Of a DNA stretch of 64,000 nt, positions 24,301 through 35,934 are shown one piece after another. The notes under the pieces are model-generated. The model was not told where the DNA came from. It did not search any database and saw only the letters and a program-made list of their open reading frames with translations. The stretch lies in the NCBI GenBank assembly GCA_026119935.1, contig JALRMH010000027.1, positions 186,001-250,000 on the forward strand. The letters are read 5' to 3'. Each line of letters opens with the position of its first letter. Position 1 is the first letter of the stretch. The position numbers were made by a program, and so were the translations under genes. The DNA comes from Endothia cerciana. Its lineage: Eukaryota > Ascomycota > Sordariomycetes > Diaporthales > Cryphonectriaceae.

Positions 24301-25676
24301 GAGAGCTGCTGACGAGGGCCCATCAGCATGGCTGGTGCGCGCCAGGCAGCTAACTGGTGGGCTCGAGTCGCAGGTCAATGGCAAATGTAGCGAGTCTCAA
24401 GTCAAGCTCGCCTTGACTGAAGACACGGAGAGGCTTAGTGACTATACGGAATAGCCTATGGTCGGTCTTCTTCTTCTTCTTCTTCTTCTTCTTCTTCTTG
24501 TCCTCCCATGAAGGCAATTGGACCGGGAGGATGGGGGACCTGGGCAAAAGTCACCAGACGGCGGACAACGTGCTGCGAATTATACGTCTTTCCAAGTACA
24601 TGAAGACAAGAACTTCTTTTTGTCTTTCGCCACCCAACCCTTCCTCGAACTTTTCCCTCTTGATTTTGGCCGAAGACCTCTTATCAGTCTCCTGGCGGGA
24701 GCGCAGAGGACCCTCGATGTCCTTAGATGTCGCAAAATGCAATGTGCGGCTTTGGAGGATTACCATGGTACAGGTGGCCCCATCTATGCAGAGGGGAGTC
24801 TGCTAGCCCTTTACATAAGGGGAGACATATTGGACGGTCTTGGTATGGTTAATACTCATCAGCTTCCTCAGGCCATCCTGGCATGGAGCGTCTGCCGCGT
24901 CTTGGGCCACTAGCTGTCCTCTTGGAGACAACTGAGGCATCTCTGAGCAAATCCTCTATGGCTCTACACCACCTCGCTGACAAATCCTCCTGGCGGTTGC
25001 TAGCCCGCCATCAGGAGCTTAATCAATTGACGCAGCCTTTGTCCCTCCCATGCGCAGTGCCGCCGGGACGGCCCCCTCCAATATCTGGGTGAAGGACTCG
25101 AATGTCTTTGACACAGCGACGGCCACAAAGACACGGCGCGGGACAGGGAAGCCGTACATATATGCATTCCCCGTTCCTCCCCATTCTGGGTGGTGTGGAA
25201 AATCAAGTGTTCCTAGCCGGCCGTACGCTTGACGTTGTGGTCAAGCCCGCGCGTTCGGTCTTTGTCAACGGCATCAACCTATGGGACAGACCACGGTTTC
25301 TTTTTTTAGTCTGGGGCATATGACGGCTCTTTATCTAACGGGTCATGGCGTCTTGAGGAGACTTCTTGTTTGTGGGAGATGTTTGGCACATCTTCCTAGT
25401 CGTGCTCAGCCCTCTGCGCTCAAAAGGCTTTCTAATCTTCTGTATCCCGGTATAATTCATGACTGAACATTACTCACTGGTCCACACGAGTCACTTGAGG
25501 GTTTCCCTCATGATGAGGCGGCAGCTTTTCGACCGCACCCACCGACTGATACATCCGTTTCCCGTGCTCGCCAGATTTCCTGCTCTCAGGACCAGCCGGT
25601 ACACGATAACCTATATCAACAACAACAACGAACAGACCTCACGACCACGCAGCCCAGAGACATCCAGGCCTCCATC
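21301..25676. other. 4.4 kb without a supported gene
   Basis: Many short open frames on both strands but no complete gene. Two weakly protein-like fragments (minus strand about 22980-23210; plus strand 24518-24913) are given as findings. The final 150 bases, ending in CAACAACAACG-type sequence, look like the leader of the gene starting at 25677. Confidence 0.45.
24466..24499. repeat. (CTT)n microsatellite
   Basis: About eleven CTT units between two unsupported open frames. Confidence 0.9.
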
Positions 25677-26514
25677 ATGCCCTCAGCAACGACCGGCCTC
25701 AGATTCCCCAGTCCACCAACCCACCCTCGGCCCCCGCCCGAGCCCTGCCCCTGGGTCTGGCGCTGCCACCAGTGTCACCTCCCCTACCGCCTCGCGACCA
25801 CCCGCCGCTGTCTCGAGTGCGACCACACGTTCTGCCTCGGCCCCCCCGACCCCGCCGGCTCTTCCTCCTCTTCCTCCCCCTCCCGGACCCGCAAGTGCAA
25901 GCGCCGCAGCACCTGCAGGGCCGAGTTCGACTACGTCGGCTGGGCAGCCCACGGGGCCTGGAAGAGGACCCTCCTGCTCAACCCGAAGGATGGGAACGGC
26001 GCGGGGTCCCGGCCGGACGGCGGCCAGGAGTGGGACGACCATGAGGGGGGTGGCGGCGGCGGCGTCCTCCTGCGGGGCGGCCGCTGGCTCCCGCCCGCCT
26101 CGCTCACGCGCGCGTGGGGCGACGAGCAGCGGCCCCTCGAGCACGGCATCGGGGCGCTGAGCAGGCGCTTCACGGAGAAGAGGGAGGCGCTGTTCGTCCG
26201 GCGGCGACACGACTGCTGGCTGCACTGCGACTTTCCGAGCGAGTGCCACCAAGCGATCTACAAGGCGCAGGAGGAAGGGAGGCCGATCCTCGCGAGGGCG
26301 GTGGCGATGGACGAGGCCTACCACCGGGAGAGGGAGAGGAGGGCCCGGCGGGAGGGGAGAGGCAGGGAGGCGGGGAGGAGCAGGGGCGTGGTCGAGCCGG
26401 ACGCAGCGGGTGGGAGGCACCTGCTGCCCTCGTGCAGACTGGGAGGGCCGGAGATACTGATGGCGGACGGCGACGGTGAGGATGAGAGCGGCGAGGACGA
26501 CTCGGACTCTGACT

Positions 26515-26545
<31 letters not shown>

Positions 26546-27509
26546 GGAGGAGGAGGAGGAGGAGGAGGAGGAGGAGGAGGAGGAGGAGGATATCTCACCC
26601 TGCTCCTCGCCGCCGCAGGAGCTCGTCGAGGACGTCCCGCCGGTCGCGAGCGAGGTAGACCCCGATGAGGAGGTCTCTCCTGCGAGTAGCATATTCGAGG
26701 CTCTTAAGCTCGGGGATGACTGCTCATACGACGCTTTCTACAACACCCAGTACTCCCCGGTGGGGGCTGGAGATCCGAAGCTAGTTGAGATGGCTGGTCT
26801 TGCTGATGCTGATGAGGATATTTTGGATGGTGGGGAGGACAGCCCCATGTCCCCAGTCTCCCCGTCCACATCCTCATCCACCACGTGTCCGATCCCCATC
26901 CCCGGCCTAGGGGACCCCGCCGCCGGCGACGCCAGCAACGTGCCCCGCATGAAGGCCCCCCAAGGCGGCGACGACCCCGACGACCCCCTCCTGGCGCTGC
27001 TCACCGGCGCGACCCGCCAGCGCCGGTACCACGCCAGGCGGGCCCAGTGTTCGGCGGTCCCGGCGGCCCAGCCACCACCAGGGGCGGCGGCGCCCGAGGG
27101 CCCGTCGCCGCCGCCGCCGCCGCCGCCGCCGCTGCAGAGCTTCGCGCCGTTCGAGTCCTTCCGGGGCGGCGCGCCGCGGGGGGTGCTGCTGCCGCTGCGA
27201 CAGCAGCCACAGCAGCAGCAGTGGGCCGAGCACGGTGAGGAAGCCGGGGAACCCGCAGGCACCACGGCGGCGATGGCGAAGTGGGAACTGCGGCAGGCGT
27301 ATAGCGAGCAGGGTTGGTTCCCCTCCGCCCCCGCTGCCGAGTCCGAGGGCGGGGAGGGCAAGGAGGAGGGGGACGAGGAGGGAAACGCGAGGAGGAAGAG
27401 CCGCCGGTTCTCCCGGCGGGAGACGACGCTGGCCCTCCTGAGCCGGCGGACAGGCGCCGGTGCCGCCGCCGCCACCAGCCCAGGTCCGGGATGGGCCCCG
27501 GCGCCCTGA
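25677..27509 (+). CDS. Conserved fungal protein with Cys-rich N terminus and acidic tract
   Basis: Single-exon frame of 610 residues from ATG 25677. The N-terminal 190 residues carry CHQC, CLECDHTFCLG, the pattern CKRRSTCRAEFDYVGWAAHG, and then RRHDCWLHCDFPSECHQA. This Cys pattern occurs in uncharacterised proteins of Sordariomycetes and suggests one or more zinc sites; no enzyme is implied. A long acidic run follows (about nine Asp then fifteen Glu, encoded by GAC and GAG repeats), then Pro/Ser/Gly-rich disordered sequence with a poly-Pro run and a Gln run. A basic patch lies near the end (RRKSRRFSRRETT). In the next frame, coding-like acidic and Ser-rich sequence continues to 27696, so either the gene ends at 27509 or a one-base shift or an unseen intron joins that part. 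The role is unknown; nuclear localisation is a guess from the acidic and basic patches. Confidence 0.75.
26518..26589. repeat. GAC/GAG trinucleotide repeat coding poly-Asp/poly-Glu
   Basis: A run of GAC codons passes into a run of GAG codons within the acidic protein gene. Such repeats expand and contract by whole codons. Confidence 0.92.
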
Positions 27510-28592
27510 GGCGCCCGGGGACTGGGAGGAGGAGGCGTACTCCCTGCCGGACTCGTCCGGCTCCTCCACGTCAGCGAGCGCGTCCTCCTCCTCCTCCTCC
27601 TCCTCCAGCAGCTCACCCGCGGGGGACGAGATCCCTCCCCACCCGGACCCTAGCTCCGGACGACCCTGTGAGGCGCCTACCGGCATGCCCACATGAGGAA
27701 CCACCGTGTCTATCGTAGTCGCCGAACGGTGGTAGTCTCATGTCCGGACGACCCCCCACCCCTCCCCCCAAACCGCTTCACACTACAACACCATGTACCA
27801 GCGCCACATGTATCGATACTTGTAAACATTAGCAGAGCCGTCGGGGTTGAGGGTTGAGGAGGATACGCACGTCCTCGCCTGCTGTATTATTATCACCACC
27901 ACCACTAGAGCAGCGACAGCGGCAACGGGCGGGATCTCGTTACCCTGCTGAGGACGAGAGATGTCTTTATGAGGGAGGGGAGGTCTGACGAGTGTTCTTG
28001 AGCGCCTTGAGTTCGGAAAGTAGCACCTGCATAGATAGGTAGGGAGACTGGCATCCCAATTAGACTCAGATCGCATAGAAATTGGGCGCTCGCGGGGGAT
28101 ATCACAAGGACAGTATGGATTATGTATTGAGAACGACGGCAAGCACAAAACATCATCAGCGTTGCTCTTTATTACTGTAGAGATAATTCCTGTCACCCAT
28201 CAATAAACTCTCTTTTGCAGTTCTGACCGCCGTTTCCTGACCCGTGGAATAGCACAACAACAAACAACCATCAAAGGAAGCAAAAAAAAAAAAGGCTCTG
28301 TTGGTACAGTCCCGGCCATCTTTCCATAGCGGGCGAGGCCCACCTGTCTTTGGTGGGCATCACGCGCGGGACGGACGCCGTTGTGAAATTTCTTCATCGT
28401 TGAGGACAAGATGGCTCAAGACATCCAATGCTGCCGGTGCCCAAAACCTGGGCTCTCAGCACGAGCCCCCTCCGAGCAACCATAGCACAACACCTTCTAC
28501 CGGTGGACATCCAGGTAGACCCAGTTTGTCGGTCAAGAGCCGTCACATATCACCGCGACATGTCGGTCGGGCTCGGTCGAAGAAGCGGTGAT
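27510..28592. other. Region between acidic-protein gene and H2A.Z
   Basis: 27510-27696 is coding-like in the frame shifted by one from the gene before it (acidic, then Ser-rich from TCC repeats, stop at 27694-27696). The rest, 27697-28592, contains the two convergent 3' untranslated regions and no further gene. Confidence 0.5.
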
Positions 28593-29587
28593 TTATGCCT
28601 CCTGGGCCTTTGCCTTCTTCTTCTGCTCGACCTTGAGCAGCAGGGCGCGGTTGATGTGGGGCAGGACGCCGCCGAAGGCGATGGTGGCACGGATGAGGGT
28701 GTCGAGCTCCTCGTCACCACGGATGGCGAGCTGCAGGTGACGGGGGGTGATACGCTTGACCTTCAGGTCCTTGGCGGCGTTCTGTCGAGACAAGGAGTCG
28801 CGTCAGTAAAGGGACACTCCCGGGGGTTACCCGGGGCAGACTGCTAGGCAGCAGCAAGGCCAACTAGCGGGCAGCGCGGATGGGAGCAGAGAGAGGGGGG
28901 GGGGGGGATGACTTACGCCTGCCAGCTCGAGAACCTCGGCAGTCAGGTACTCGAGGACTGCAGTGACATAGACAGCCGCCTTGGCGCCAACGCGCATCTT
29001 GTTCTGGGTGTTGGCCTTGAGGAAACGCTTGACACGGCCACAGGGAAACTAGGGGCAAAGACGTTAGCCGTGGTGTTGCGCACGATGGACGAGTCAGAGC
29101 GGCAAGGCAGGCTCTATTTGCATCCGCGCGACCCGGCGCAAGTCGAGTGGAGGGCCAGGCCCATCAGATATTTGTTCGCAGGAGCCCGAGGTCGATAGCC
29201 GTCACCGTAAATTATTCAGATTCGACGCGCAAGAGGATATTTCATCGTGGCTGTGGTGGAGGGTCGAGATCTGGTGGTGGTGGTACAGGCGATAACGAGG
29301 GATGACTGGGAGGGAGGATGCACGGCCAAGACGCGTCGGCTGGTGTCCCCCCCCCCCCCAAAAAAAAACACACACAAAAAACAGTCATGATATCGTGTCC
29401 AGGGTCGCCGGGCAGATGGAGTCAAAGCTGCTGTCCCTGGTGATGATGCAGGTCATGGAGATGTCGAGTGTCTTACCTGGAGACCAGCACGAGCAGAGTG
29501 GCTCTGCTGCTTCTTGGGGCCCTCAGCAGATGAGGTCTTCCCACCCGAGCTCTTGCCGCCAGAGGACTTTCCCTTTCCGCCGGCCAT
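28593..29587 (-). CDS. Histone variant H2A.Z
   Basis: Replacement histone H2A.Z, which takes the place of H2A in nucleosomes around promoters and is deposited by the SWR1 complex. Three exons on the minus strand: 29587-29477 (37 codons), 29048-28917 (44) and 28781-28593 (62 plus stop), giving 143 residues, the usual length. All joins are in phase 0. The N-terminal tail is Gly/Lys/Ser-rich (MAGGKGKSSGGKSSGGK). The core has the histone fold with HSARAGLQFPCGRVKRFLK, MRVGAKAAVYVTAVLEYL, and the acidic-patch and docking stretch DEELDTLIRATIAFGGVLPH. GGVLPHINRALL in place of the canonical H2A docking sequence marks it as the Z variant. Intron 1 is 428 bases, long for this window, and intron 2 is 135. 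Confidence 0.97.
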
Positions 29588-31407
29588 GATGACGATGTTC
29601 TGTAATGTGCAGATTGGTTTCTAGTGATGCTTGTGAAAGGAATTATCGGCGCGGGTGTGACTGAAGCGGTCGGTCGTCGCTGGTGGGTGTGGTTGGAGAG
29701 AGTGATGTTGTGATGTGGAGCCGGGTTGGGATTTGTTGATGGGGTTGAGAAATCGTCGTTGTAAAAATCGAGGAGGCTGATCGAGCAGGCGGGAATGATC
29801 CGAACTTGGGGTTTGGGGGGGGGGGGGGGGCGCCTCACTGTAGCTGCAAGCTGCACAGCTTGCACCCAGGCTGATTGTTGATTTTCACCTGCGAGGATGG
29901 TTGGTAGCTAACCCACCCCCCAGAGAGCTCTTCTTTCCCCCTCCCTGCTCTCTCCTCCCTCTCCAATGTTTTTTTTTTTTTGCTGTGTGCCGCTCTGCTT
30001 GCTGCAGGTGGCCCGTGCTTCCTGCTGTCTGCCGCTGGGTTAACAACTGCTACGGCAGGCCCACTTGAGCCTGATGTGCAGTCCGGTGAGGAGCTGGCCA
30101 TGAGGGGCCACCGGGAGGAGGAGGTGGATATGAGGACACAACCCACCCCCTCCCGGGCCTGAGATGCTCAGGAGTGGCACGAGGCGAGAGGGCAAGGGCC
30201 GTACTCCCTTCTCACGCCATTCTTGAGCGAGGAAACCGGGAAGGGAAGGGAGGGTGGTGATGCATACCAGACCTACCGGGTGTTGGTGGTCCTGCGGCTG
30301 CCAGCAGCAAGAATGCCAGCAGCAGGACAGGCCGTGCTCGCTGCCTGGAGCTGTGGCTGCCAGAAGAGACGGTAGGAACACTTCTCTGGCGGCCCTTGAT
30401 ACCTCGCACGCGGAACAGAAGTGCCCAGGCGCACTGGTGCGGGCCTGGCTGTGGCCACGAGGTGATCTGGAGGTTGAGGTTTGGTGATCCTCAGCAGCGC
30501 TCGAGGGGGGCGGAACTGTCCCAGAGTTCCCCAGACGCCTCAGGTGTGGCTTGGCCTGACTTATCAGCCACACACCTGCGCTCCTGCATGTGAGGGGAGG
30601 TCACTCCCTTGTGTTCCCCCCCTCCCCCCCTCCCCCCCACGGTGCCCACTTCCCATGCTGCGTACCCATCATATCGTTTCTTCTTCCAACCGCATCCGAT
30701 CCAGCGTCCTAGGCGAGACGTTGGGATGAGCGAGCCCCAGCATGAGCAACAGGCCCGTCGAGCCAAATAACCTAGCATACGGTACATGCTGCAGATCACT
30801 TGTTCATACGTCCATCTGTTCGTGCCATGGTTCCAGGCTCGCCCACCCTCGACAGCAGGCTACAGCCGCAGCCCTGCCGCAGCCCTGTCACCCAGCCCTA
30901 CATCCAATAGTCTGTCTGGAGGATCCTCGTAGGGCTTACTCCACAGGGATGGCTGGATGGGTGGATGGGCAATATGGGCGAGTTTGACTAATTACCACCA
31001 ACGCAGAGACGCCGTTCTTTACATGCCCTGTCCGGTATCAGCACCCATTCCACGTCCGCGGGTTGGCCCGCAACACCACTACACAGCCTTCTCGGTATCT
31101 CCGACAAACTTCACAGGCAGGGGAGCCGCTACGGATGTTTGACTCGGGGGCTGCAGTAACATGGTACGGTCTTCCCAGACCTTCAGCATGCATCTCCAGT
31201 GCAGAGCCGCATCTTCACCTACCTGGTTTAGGACGGGCCGGGATGGGGGCGACCGCCGAAGGACGAGGCCACACGTGCACATCGTAAGCATCCTACTAGC
31301 CTGGCTTGACACCAAAAGGGTGGGCCCCCTGGTTATAGTCGTCCGCTCTTAGGGAAACTGTCAGTCTTCCCTACTACTCCTCATCGCCTCCACCCCATAA
31401 ACCCGGC
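29588..31407. other. 1.8 kb intergenic, divergent promoters
   Basis: Lies between the divergently transcribed H2A.Z and HET-domain genes and should hold both promoters. It contains a G run (29815-29830) and a T run (29969-29981). No further gene is supported. Confidence 0.5.
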
Positions 31408-33094
31408 ATGGCAGTCTTGGGAGGCGTAGCGCCTTTCGAGCATATGCCGCTCGATCGGTCAAAGCGACACATACGCCTACTACACTTCAGACGGGGAGCC
31501 GTGGGCTCCAACTTTGGCGGGTGCGTTCCCAGTCTCGTTCTGATGTTCCCGAGGTAGCCCGACCTCGAGACTATAAGGCCCGCTTATGTGACCCGGTGCT
31601 AGCAGGCAAGAAACGGACAAATCGGCGGCGAGCCTTCTGCAATGCACTCTGGAGACATTTGACATCGGCCAGTGCCCCCCGTACGTGGCTCTCTCGTACA
31701 CATGGGGGCCCCCCGATGTGTCCGAGACTGTCATGGTCAACGGCAGGCCGATGCAGGTCCGCGAAAACCTTCACGCGATACTCTCAGTCCTCCGGGACAG
31801 GGGAGACACCTGCTTCTCCGAGGATCCGGGGCGGGAGAGGGACCTCGTGCGCGATCACTTCTGGATCGACGCCATCTGCATCAACCAGGAAGACCAGCAC
31901 GAGCGCGGCCACCAGGTGAACCTGATGGCACACATCTTCTCCCGAGCCGCCTGTGTGGTTGCATGGCTCGGCCCCGAGTCCAGGGACTCGGCCCTCGCGA
32001 TCAATGTGATCCGGACAGGAAATCCTCGGACGGTGTACGAAGTCCAGGTCGGCCAGAAGGTCTACGTCAACAAGTATAGCCGGGATCGCCACAGGATACG
32101 AAGCGCCCTGTTCTCGCTCCTCGCCCGGCCGTACTGGCGTCGCATGTGGGTTGTACAGGAGTTCACGCTTCCGAGGAACCTGCTTCTCCTCTGTGGGCGG
32201 CGGGGAGTGTGGTGGGAAAAGCTGCTGAACGTCGTATCCAGGGGCCGGGGTGAACTGCAGTTCTTTGGCATCGAGGACGAGGAGGGCCCGCTCTCTGGCT
32301 GGTGGACTCTGGGCAACGCCAGACACTACTGGCAGGTCACCCTTGGCGATACGAACCTGGGGGCCAAGACCCTCGACCAGCTGCTTGAAGCTTTCCACCG
32401 GAGCGAATGCAGCGACCCCCGCGATCGGGTATACGCCCTCTTGTCGCTCGTCAAGACGCCTGCCACATCGTCGGTTCCCCTTCTTGCCGACTATACGATC
32501 CCCCCCTGGCAGCTTTACTACCGGGTTCTCGGACACCTCCGACACTCGAATTCCTTCACCGACCTGGCCGGATGGTCTAGATTCCGGCATGTTTTAGGCG
32601 ATGCTCTTGGCGTCCCCCGCCAAGATGAGCCTTTCGCACTCAACGAGACCGTTTACGACATCACGGAGCTGGTTCGGGACAAGGCCATGACGAGACACGA
32701 ATGGGTAAAACAATACCTCGGCGCGCTGGTCCAATATTTTCACCATGCTTTCCACGTCCTGAATGCCCTCGATCACGAACAGGCCTACCGCAAGGTGTTG
32801 AACCGCTTCCACGGCTTCCCGCGGGGCGAGGATCCCGAGGCATGGCTGGCATTTGAGCGGATCGTGTGTGTCGTTAAAGACTCCATCAGCGCGTCTTGCC
32901 CGACGTCTTCCTTCGGAGCGTCCGCACTTCACGACCAGGCGGTAGCAGCGTCGATGCGACAGTTGGCGAGGGACGAGCTGGGCTGCGGGTACGAACCACC
33001 CAACACAGTATCACCACCGGGCACACCTACATGGCGCAAACTCAGAAGCTTCACAATACCCCTCTCGCCCAAGGCTGACCTAGGTGGCATCTGA
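31408..33094 (+). CDS. HET-domain (heterokaryon incompatibility) protein
   Basis: Member of the fungal HET family, whose HET domain triggers cell death or incompatibility when non-self is recognised. Exon 1 is 31408-31520 and exon 2 is 31606-33094, joined across an 85-base intron (donor GTGCGT) that keeps frame; the product is 533 residues. The start was chosen because it places FEHMPLDRSKRHIRLLHF, the usual PLD..-IRLL opening of HET proteins, at the N terminus. HET-domain motifs follow: CTLETF, YVALSYTWG (about residues 64-72), FWIDAICINQ, and MAHIFSRAACVVAWLG. Then come PYWRRMWVVQEF and SDPRDRVYALLSL. The C terminus has no recognised partner domain (no NACHT, ankyrin or WD repeats). All core motifs are intact, in contrast to the broken HET gene at 51683-54015. 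Confidence 0.92.
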
Positions 33095-34643
33095 GTGTTC
33101 TCAACCATTGAGGGTCCGGAACCATGATTCTTCTGAGTTGACCCGAGGAGCCAAGCCGCCAAGTTACGACGGGCATTGTTTCAATTGATTCCCGACCCGA
33201 AAGTCTATGCGAGATCACGATATCTTTCGTTCTACGGCTTAACTCCCCTACTTCATGACGGTGGTCTTCGACCCGTACGCCAGCTCTTTCCCCAAGGACA
33301 TGCTCTATTTCCTCCACCTACATCCGAAGGCAAAGAGGTTACTCACATACTAATATACTTTTATGAGTTTCGACAGTATCGATTTGGCGCCGGCATCTCT
33401 CTTAGGAGATTACTCTAATGGGGGAGCACTCGGACCTCATCGGGGCTGCGCTTTTGGTTTTTGGTTCCTCTTTTTTTAACGAAATTGACCCCGTGCCTTG
33501 TCATCGCCATCGTTATCCACAAGTACATTCACTGACCCCGGAGGTCCCTGCGGAGGACGTGGTGACCGCAGCTGTGGAGACCTTAGCGGGCGCATGCCAT
33601 ACCCAAACCTCCAGTGCTCCGAATCAGCTCGTTCACAGCCTTCTCAAATACACACACCTGAGCACCTTGGGTTCTCTAGGGTGCAGCGGGGCTCGTAAGT
33701 TTGGCATCGCCCCCAAACCCGCGCCCAACGTTGATGCCATCAGGTGGTGCCGGTGAGCAACTCTCGCTGCTGAGCCCCTCGGGCAGAGTCCTGACTCGGC
33801 CTGTCTGGTTCTGGATGAGATGTGGTGGTGCCTGCGGGATACAGCCGATGTTATTGCGTCAAGATCCGAATGGGTAGTGCGCCATATCCTTGACCCGACC
33901 CCGTGTCGAGAGGAAGCCCTGCAGAGGCGACCCTGCGACCAATGCAAAGATGTGCGGGTTCAGGTTGTGAAGCAGATCCAGGTTTGGGTTCGGCCGCGGC
34001 ATGGGGGGGCGAGCACTGGGAGCAGGCGGCACTACCCGGAGTGGTCTATGTCATAATTATTGCAATGTCAAAACGGACACATAATGTTTTCAATCACAAG
34101 TTGCAGCTCAAAAGTTGCCCACCGACCGACCCCCCCCCCCCTCCCCAGTCAAGAGATGCATCGTCCAAGCAGGACACCTGCGGGAGCGTCACCCGAAGGG
34201 ACTGGATTTCTGTACTACATCTACCTAGGTAGGCAATGCAAGCTGAGCCTGGAGTGATAATGTGACGAGACCCTCGCCTCCTCCCTCAACCCCATTTCTC
34301 CGTCCGGTGGGCTATCCATAAGGTGCTTGAAGTCCTGTAGTTCCAACAAAGGATCATACAGCACTAGCCCTCATCTGGACACGGCCATCGAGTGCCCTCT
34401 GACCCCTCAGACCCCTTCCATCCAAGCAGTCCTGCGGCCGGCCTAATGTCGCAATCAGTGCAGAAGGGTGTTTGCCGTCGCATCCGAGCTGGGCCCCCTG
34501 AATATAATTCCTCCGGCCGTAGTCGTACGTGGCTGGCGGCCATAGCAGACGGCCGGACGGTCGGCCGCGCGGACAGCGCCGCCTCGCCCCGCCGGCGGTC
34601 CCGAATAACACACGTGCATACATGCAGTGCGCCTGCCCCCCCA
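33095..34643. other. 1.5 kb intergenic between convergent genes
   Basis: Follows the HET gene and the 3' end of the F-box gene. It contains a C run at 34129-34141. No gene signal was recognised. Confidence 0.5.
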
Positions 34644-35934
34644 TCACGACCAGTCAGGCCCGTACTTCCGCTCGGCGTGCTGCGGGTACGTCCAGAAGAT
34701 CAGCGCGGTGATGACGGGGTTCACGAGGCGGCGCCAGACGGGGACCCGGGGGACGTGGTGCCTGGTGCGGTCGTACCCGGTGAGGAGGACGGCGTTGCCG
34801 ATGATGTTGAGGAGCCTGAAGAGCATGTTGAGCGCGACGAAGGCCAGGGTGGCCTCGGCCGCCCTCCTCGGGGCCGGCAGGTCGTCGGCTGCGAACCCCT
34901 CGGCGATATAGCGGCAGGGTGGTATCTAGAGAGAAGGGGTCTCTGGTCAATGTCTTTTTTTTTGGTTTTTTTTGTGGGTTGTTCTGTCTTTCTTGTGGGG
35001 TTGGGATGGATCGTGCTGGCTTTTCTTCTCTTACCCAGAGCGTCAGGATGGCCACCTCCACGAGCAGGGCCAGGTTGTACGTCCTCATCTTGTTGCCCCT
35101 GAACATGATGAGGATGATGCACGCCCACATGAGCACGAAGCCCACGGCGGTGGAGGCCAGGACGGCGCTGCTCTGCGGGAAGTAGCGCCACACGAGGGCG
35201 GCGGCGGCGACGCCGATGAGGAGCTGGACCCAGCCGAGGAGGAAGAAGGCCAGCAGGACGGCGGCGTACCTGTCGTAGCAGCGGCAGTGGAACTGCGTGT
35301 GGCCGGCGGAGGCGTCGTCGGTGACGGGCCAGCCGCACCAGCGGCAGGCCCAGTAGTCGGCGAAGTTGCCGAGGGTGACGCGGCGCCCGAAGCGCACGGT
35401 GCCGTCGTTGCTCTGCAGGGCGCACCGCACGCAGCGGGACGACAGCGGGTAGCCGGCGTCGAAGCGGGTGGTGACGATGCGGTGCACGTCCTCGGGGCAG
35501 TAGGCCAGGCACACGCGGCAGTGCCGGATGAGCATGGCGCGGAAGGTGTCGGCCCCGTGGATGCTGCGCACGAGCCGCGGCGTGGCGAAGCCGTACCAGA
35601 ACCTGCAGGTGCGGCGCAGGCGCTCGACGTCGCCGAACCCGAGGAGGCCGAGGACGGCGATCTGCAGCTCCGGGGGCAGGGTCATCAGGGTCGGCGGCGG
35701 CGGCGGGCCGGGGGCGGCGGGGCCCGCGCCCTTGTTGCGGGTGGTGCTCGGCCTTCGGAGTTTCTCGAGGCCGGGCGTCGAGGGCGCGGACCCGAGGCTG
35801 AACCCGCTGCGCGAGGGCAACAGCGGCTCTGTGGCGGCGACGACGGCCTTGCGGATGCCCTGGGATATGCTGGCGAGGCCGCCTGGGAGGGCGCGGCGGC
35901 CGTCCCCCGGCGGGCCCGCAGCGCTCGGCTCCAT
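34644..35934 (-). CDS. F-box protein with Cys-rich region and transmembrane helices
   Basis: Two exons, 35934-35035 (300 codons) and 34925-34644, with a 109-base intron (GTAAGA donor, CTAG acceptor) in phase 0; 393 residues. After a disordered N terminus, an F-box-like motif lies at about residues 84-125 (LMTLPPELQIAVLGLLGFGDVERLRRTCRFW in part), which would bind Skp1 in an SCF ubiquitin ligase. It is followed by paired cysteines (HCRVCLAYC at 138-146, SRCVRCAL at 166-173, WACRWCGW at 195-202, HCRC at 216-219) that could hold zinc. Three hydrophobic helices follow (about 224-248, 258-277 and 286-300), and the second exon adds another hydrophobic stretch and ends in a charged tail (HAERKYGPDWS). 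F-box proteins with several membrane spans are unusual. A role in membrane-protein turnover is inference. Confidence 0.8.

Noticed and set aside
26738..27704. Overlapping minus-strand open frames of 265-292 codons
   Set aside because: Antisense to the acidic protein; made of translated GC repeats.
29835..30573. Overlapping minus-strand frames between H2A.Z and the HET gene
   Set aside because: Low-complexity composition and position in the expected promoter region.
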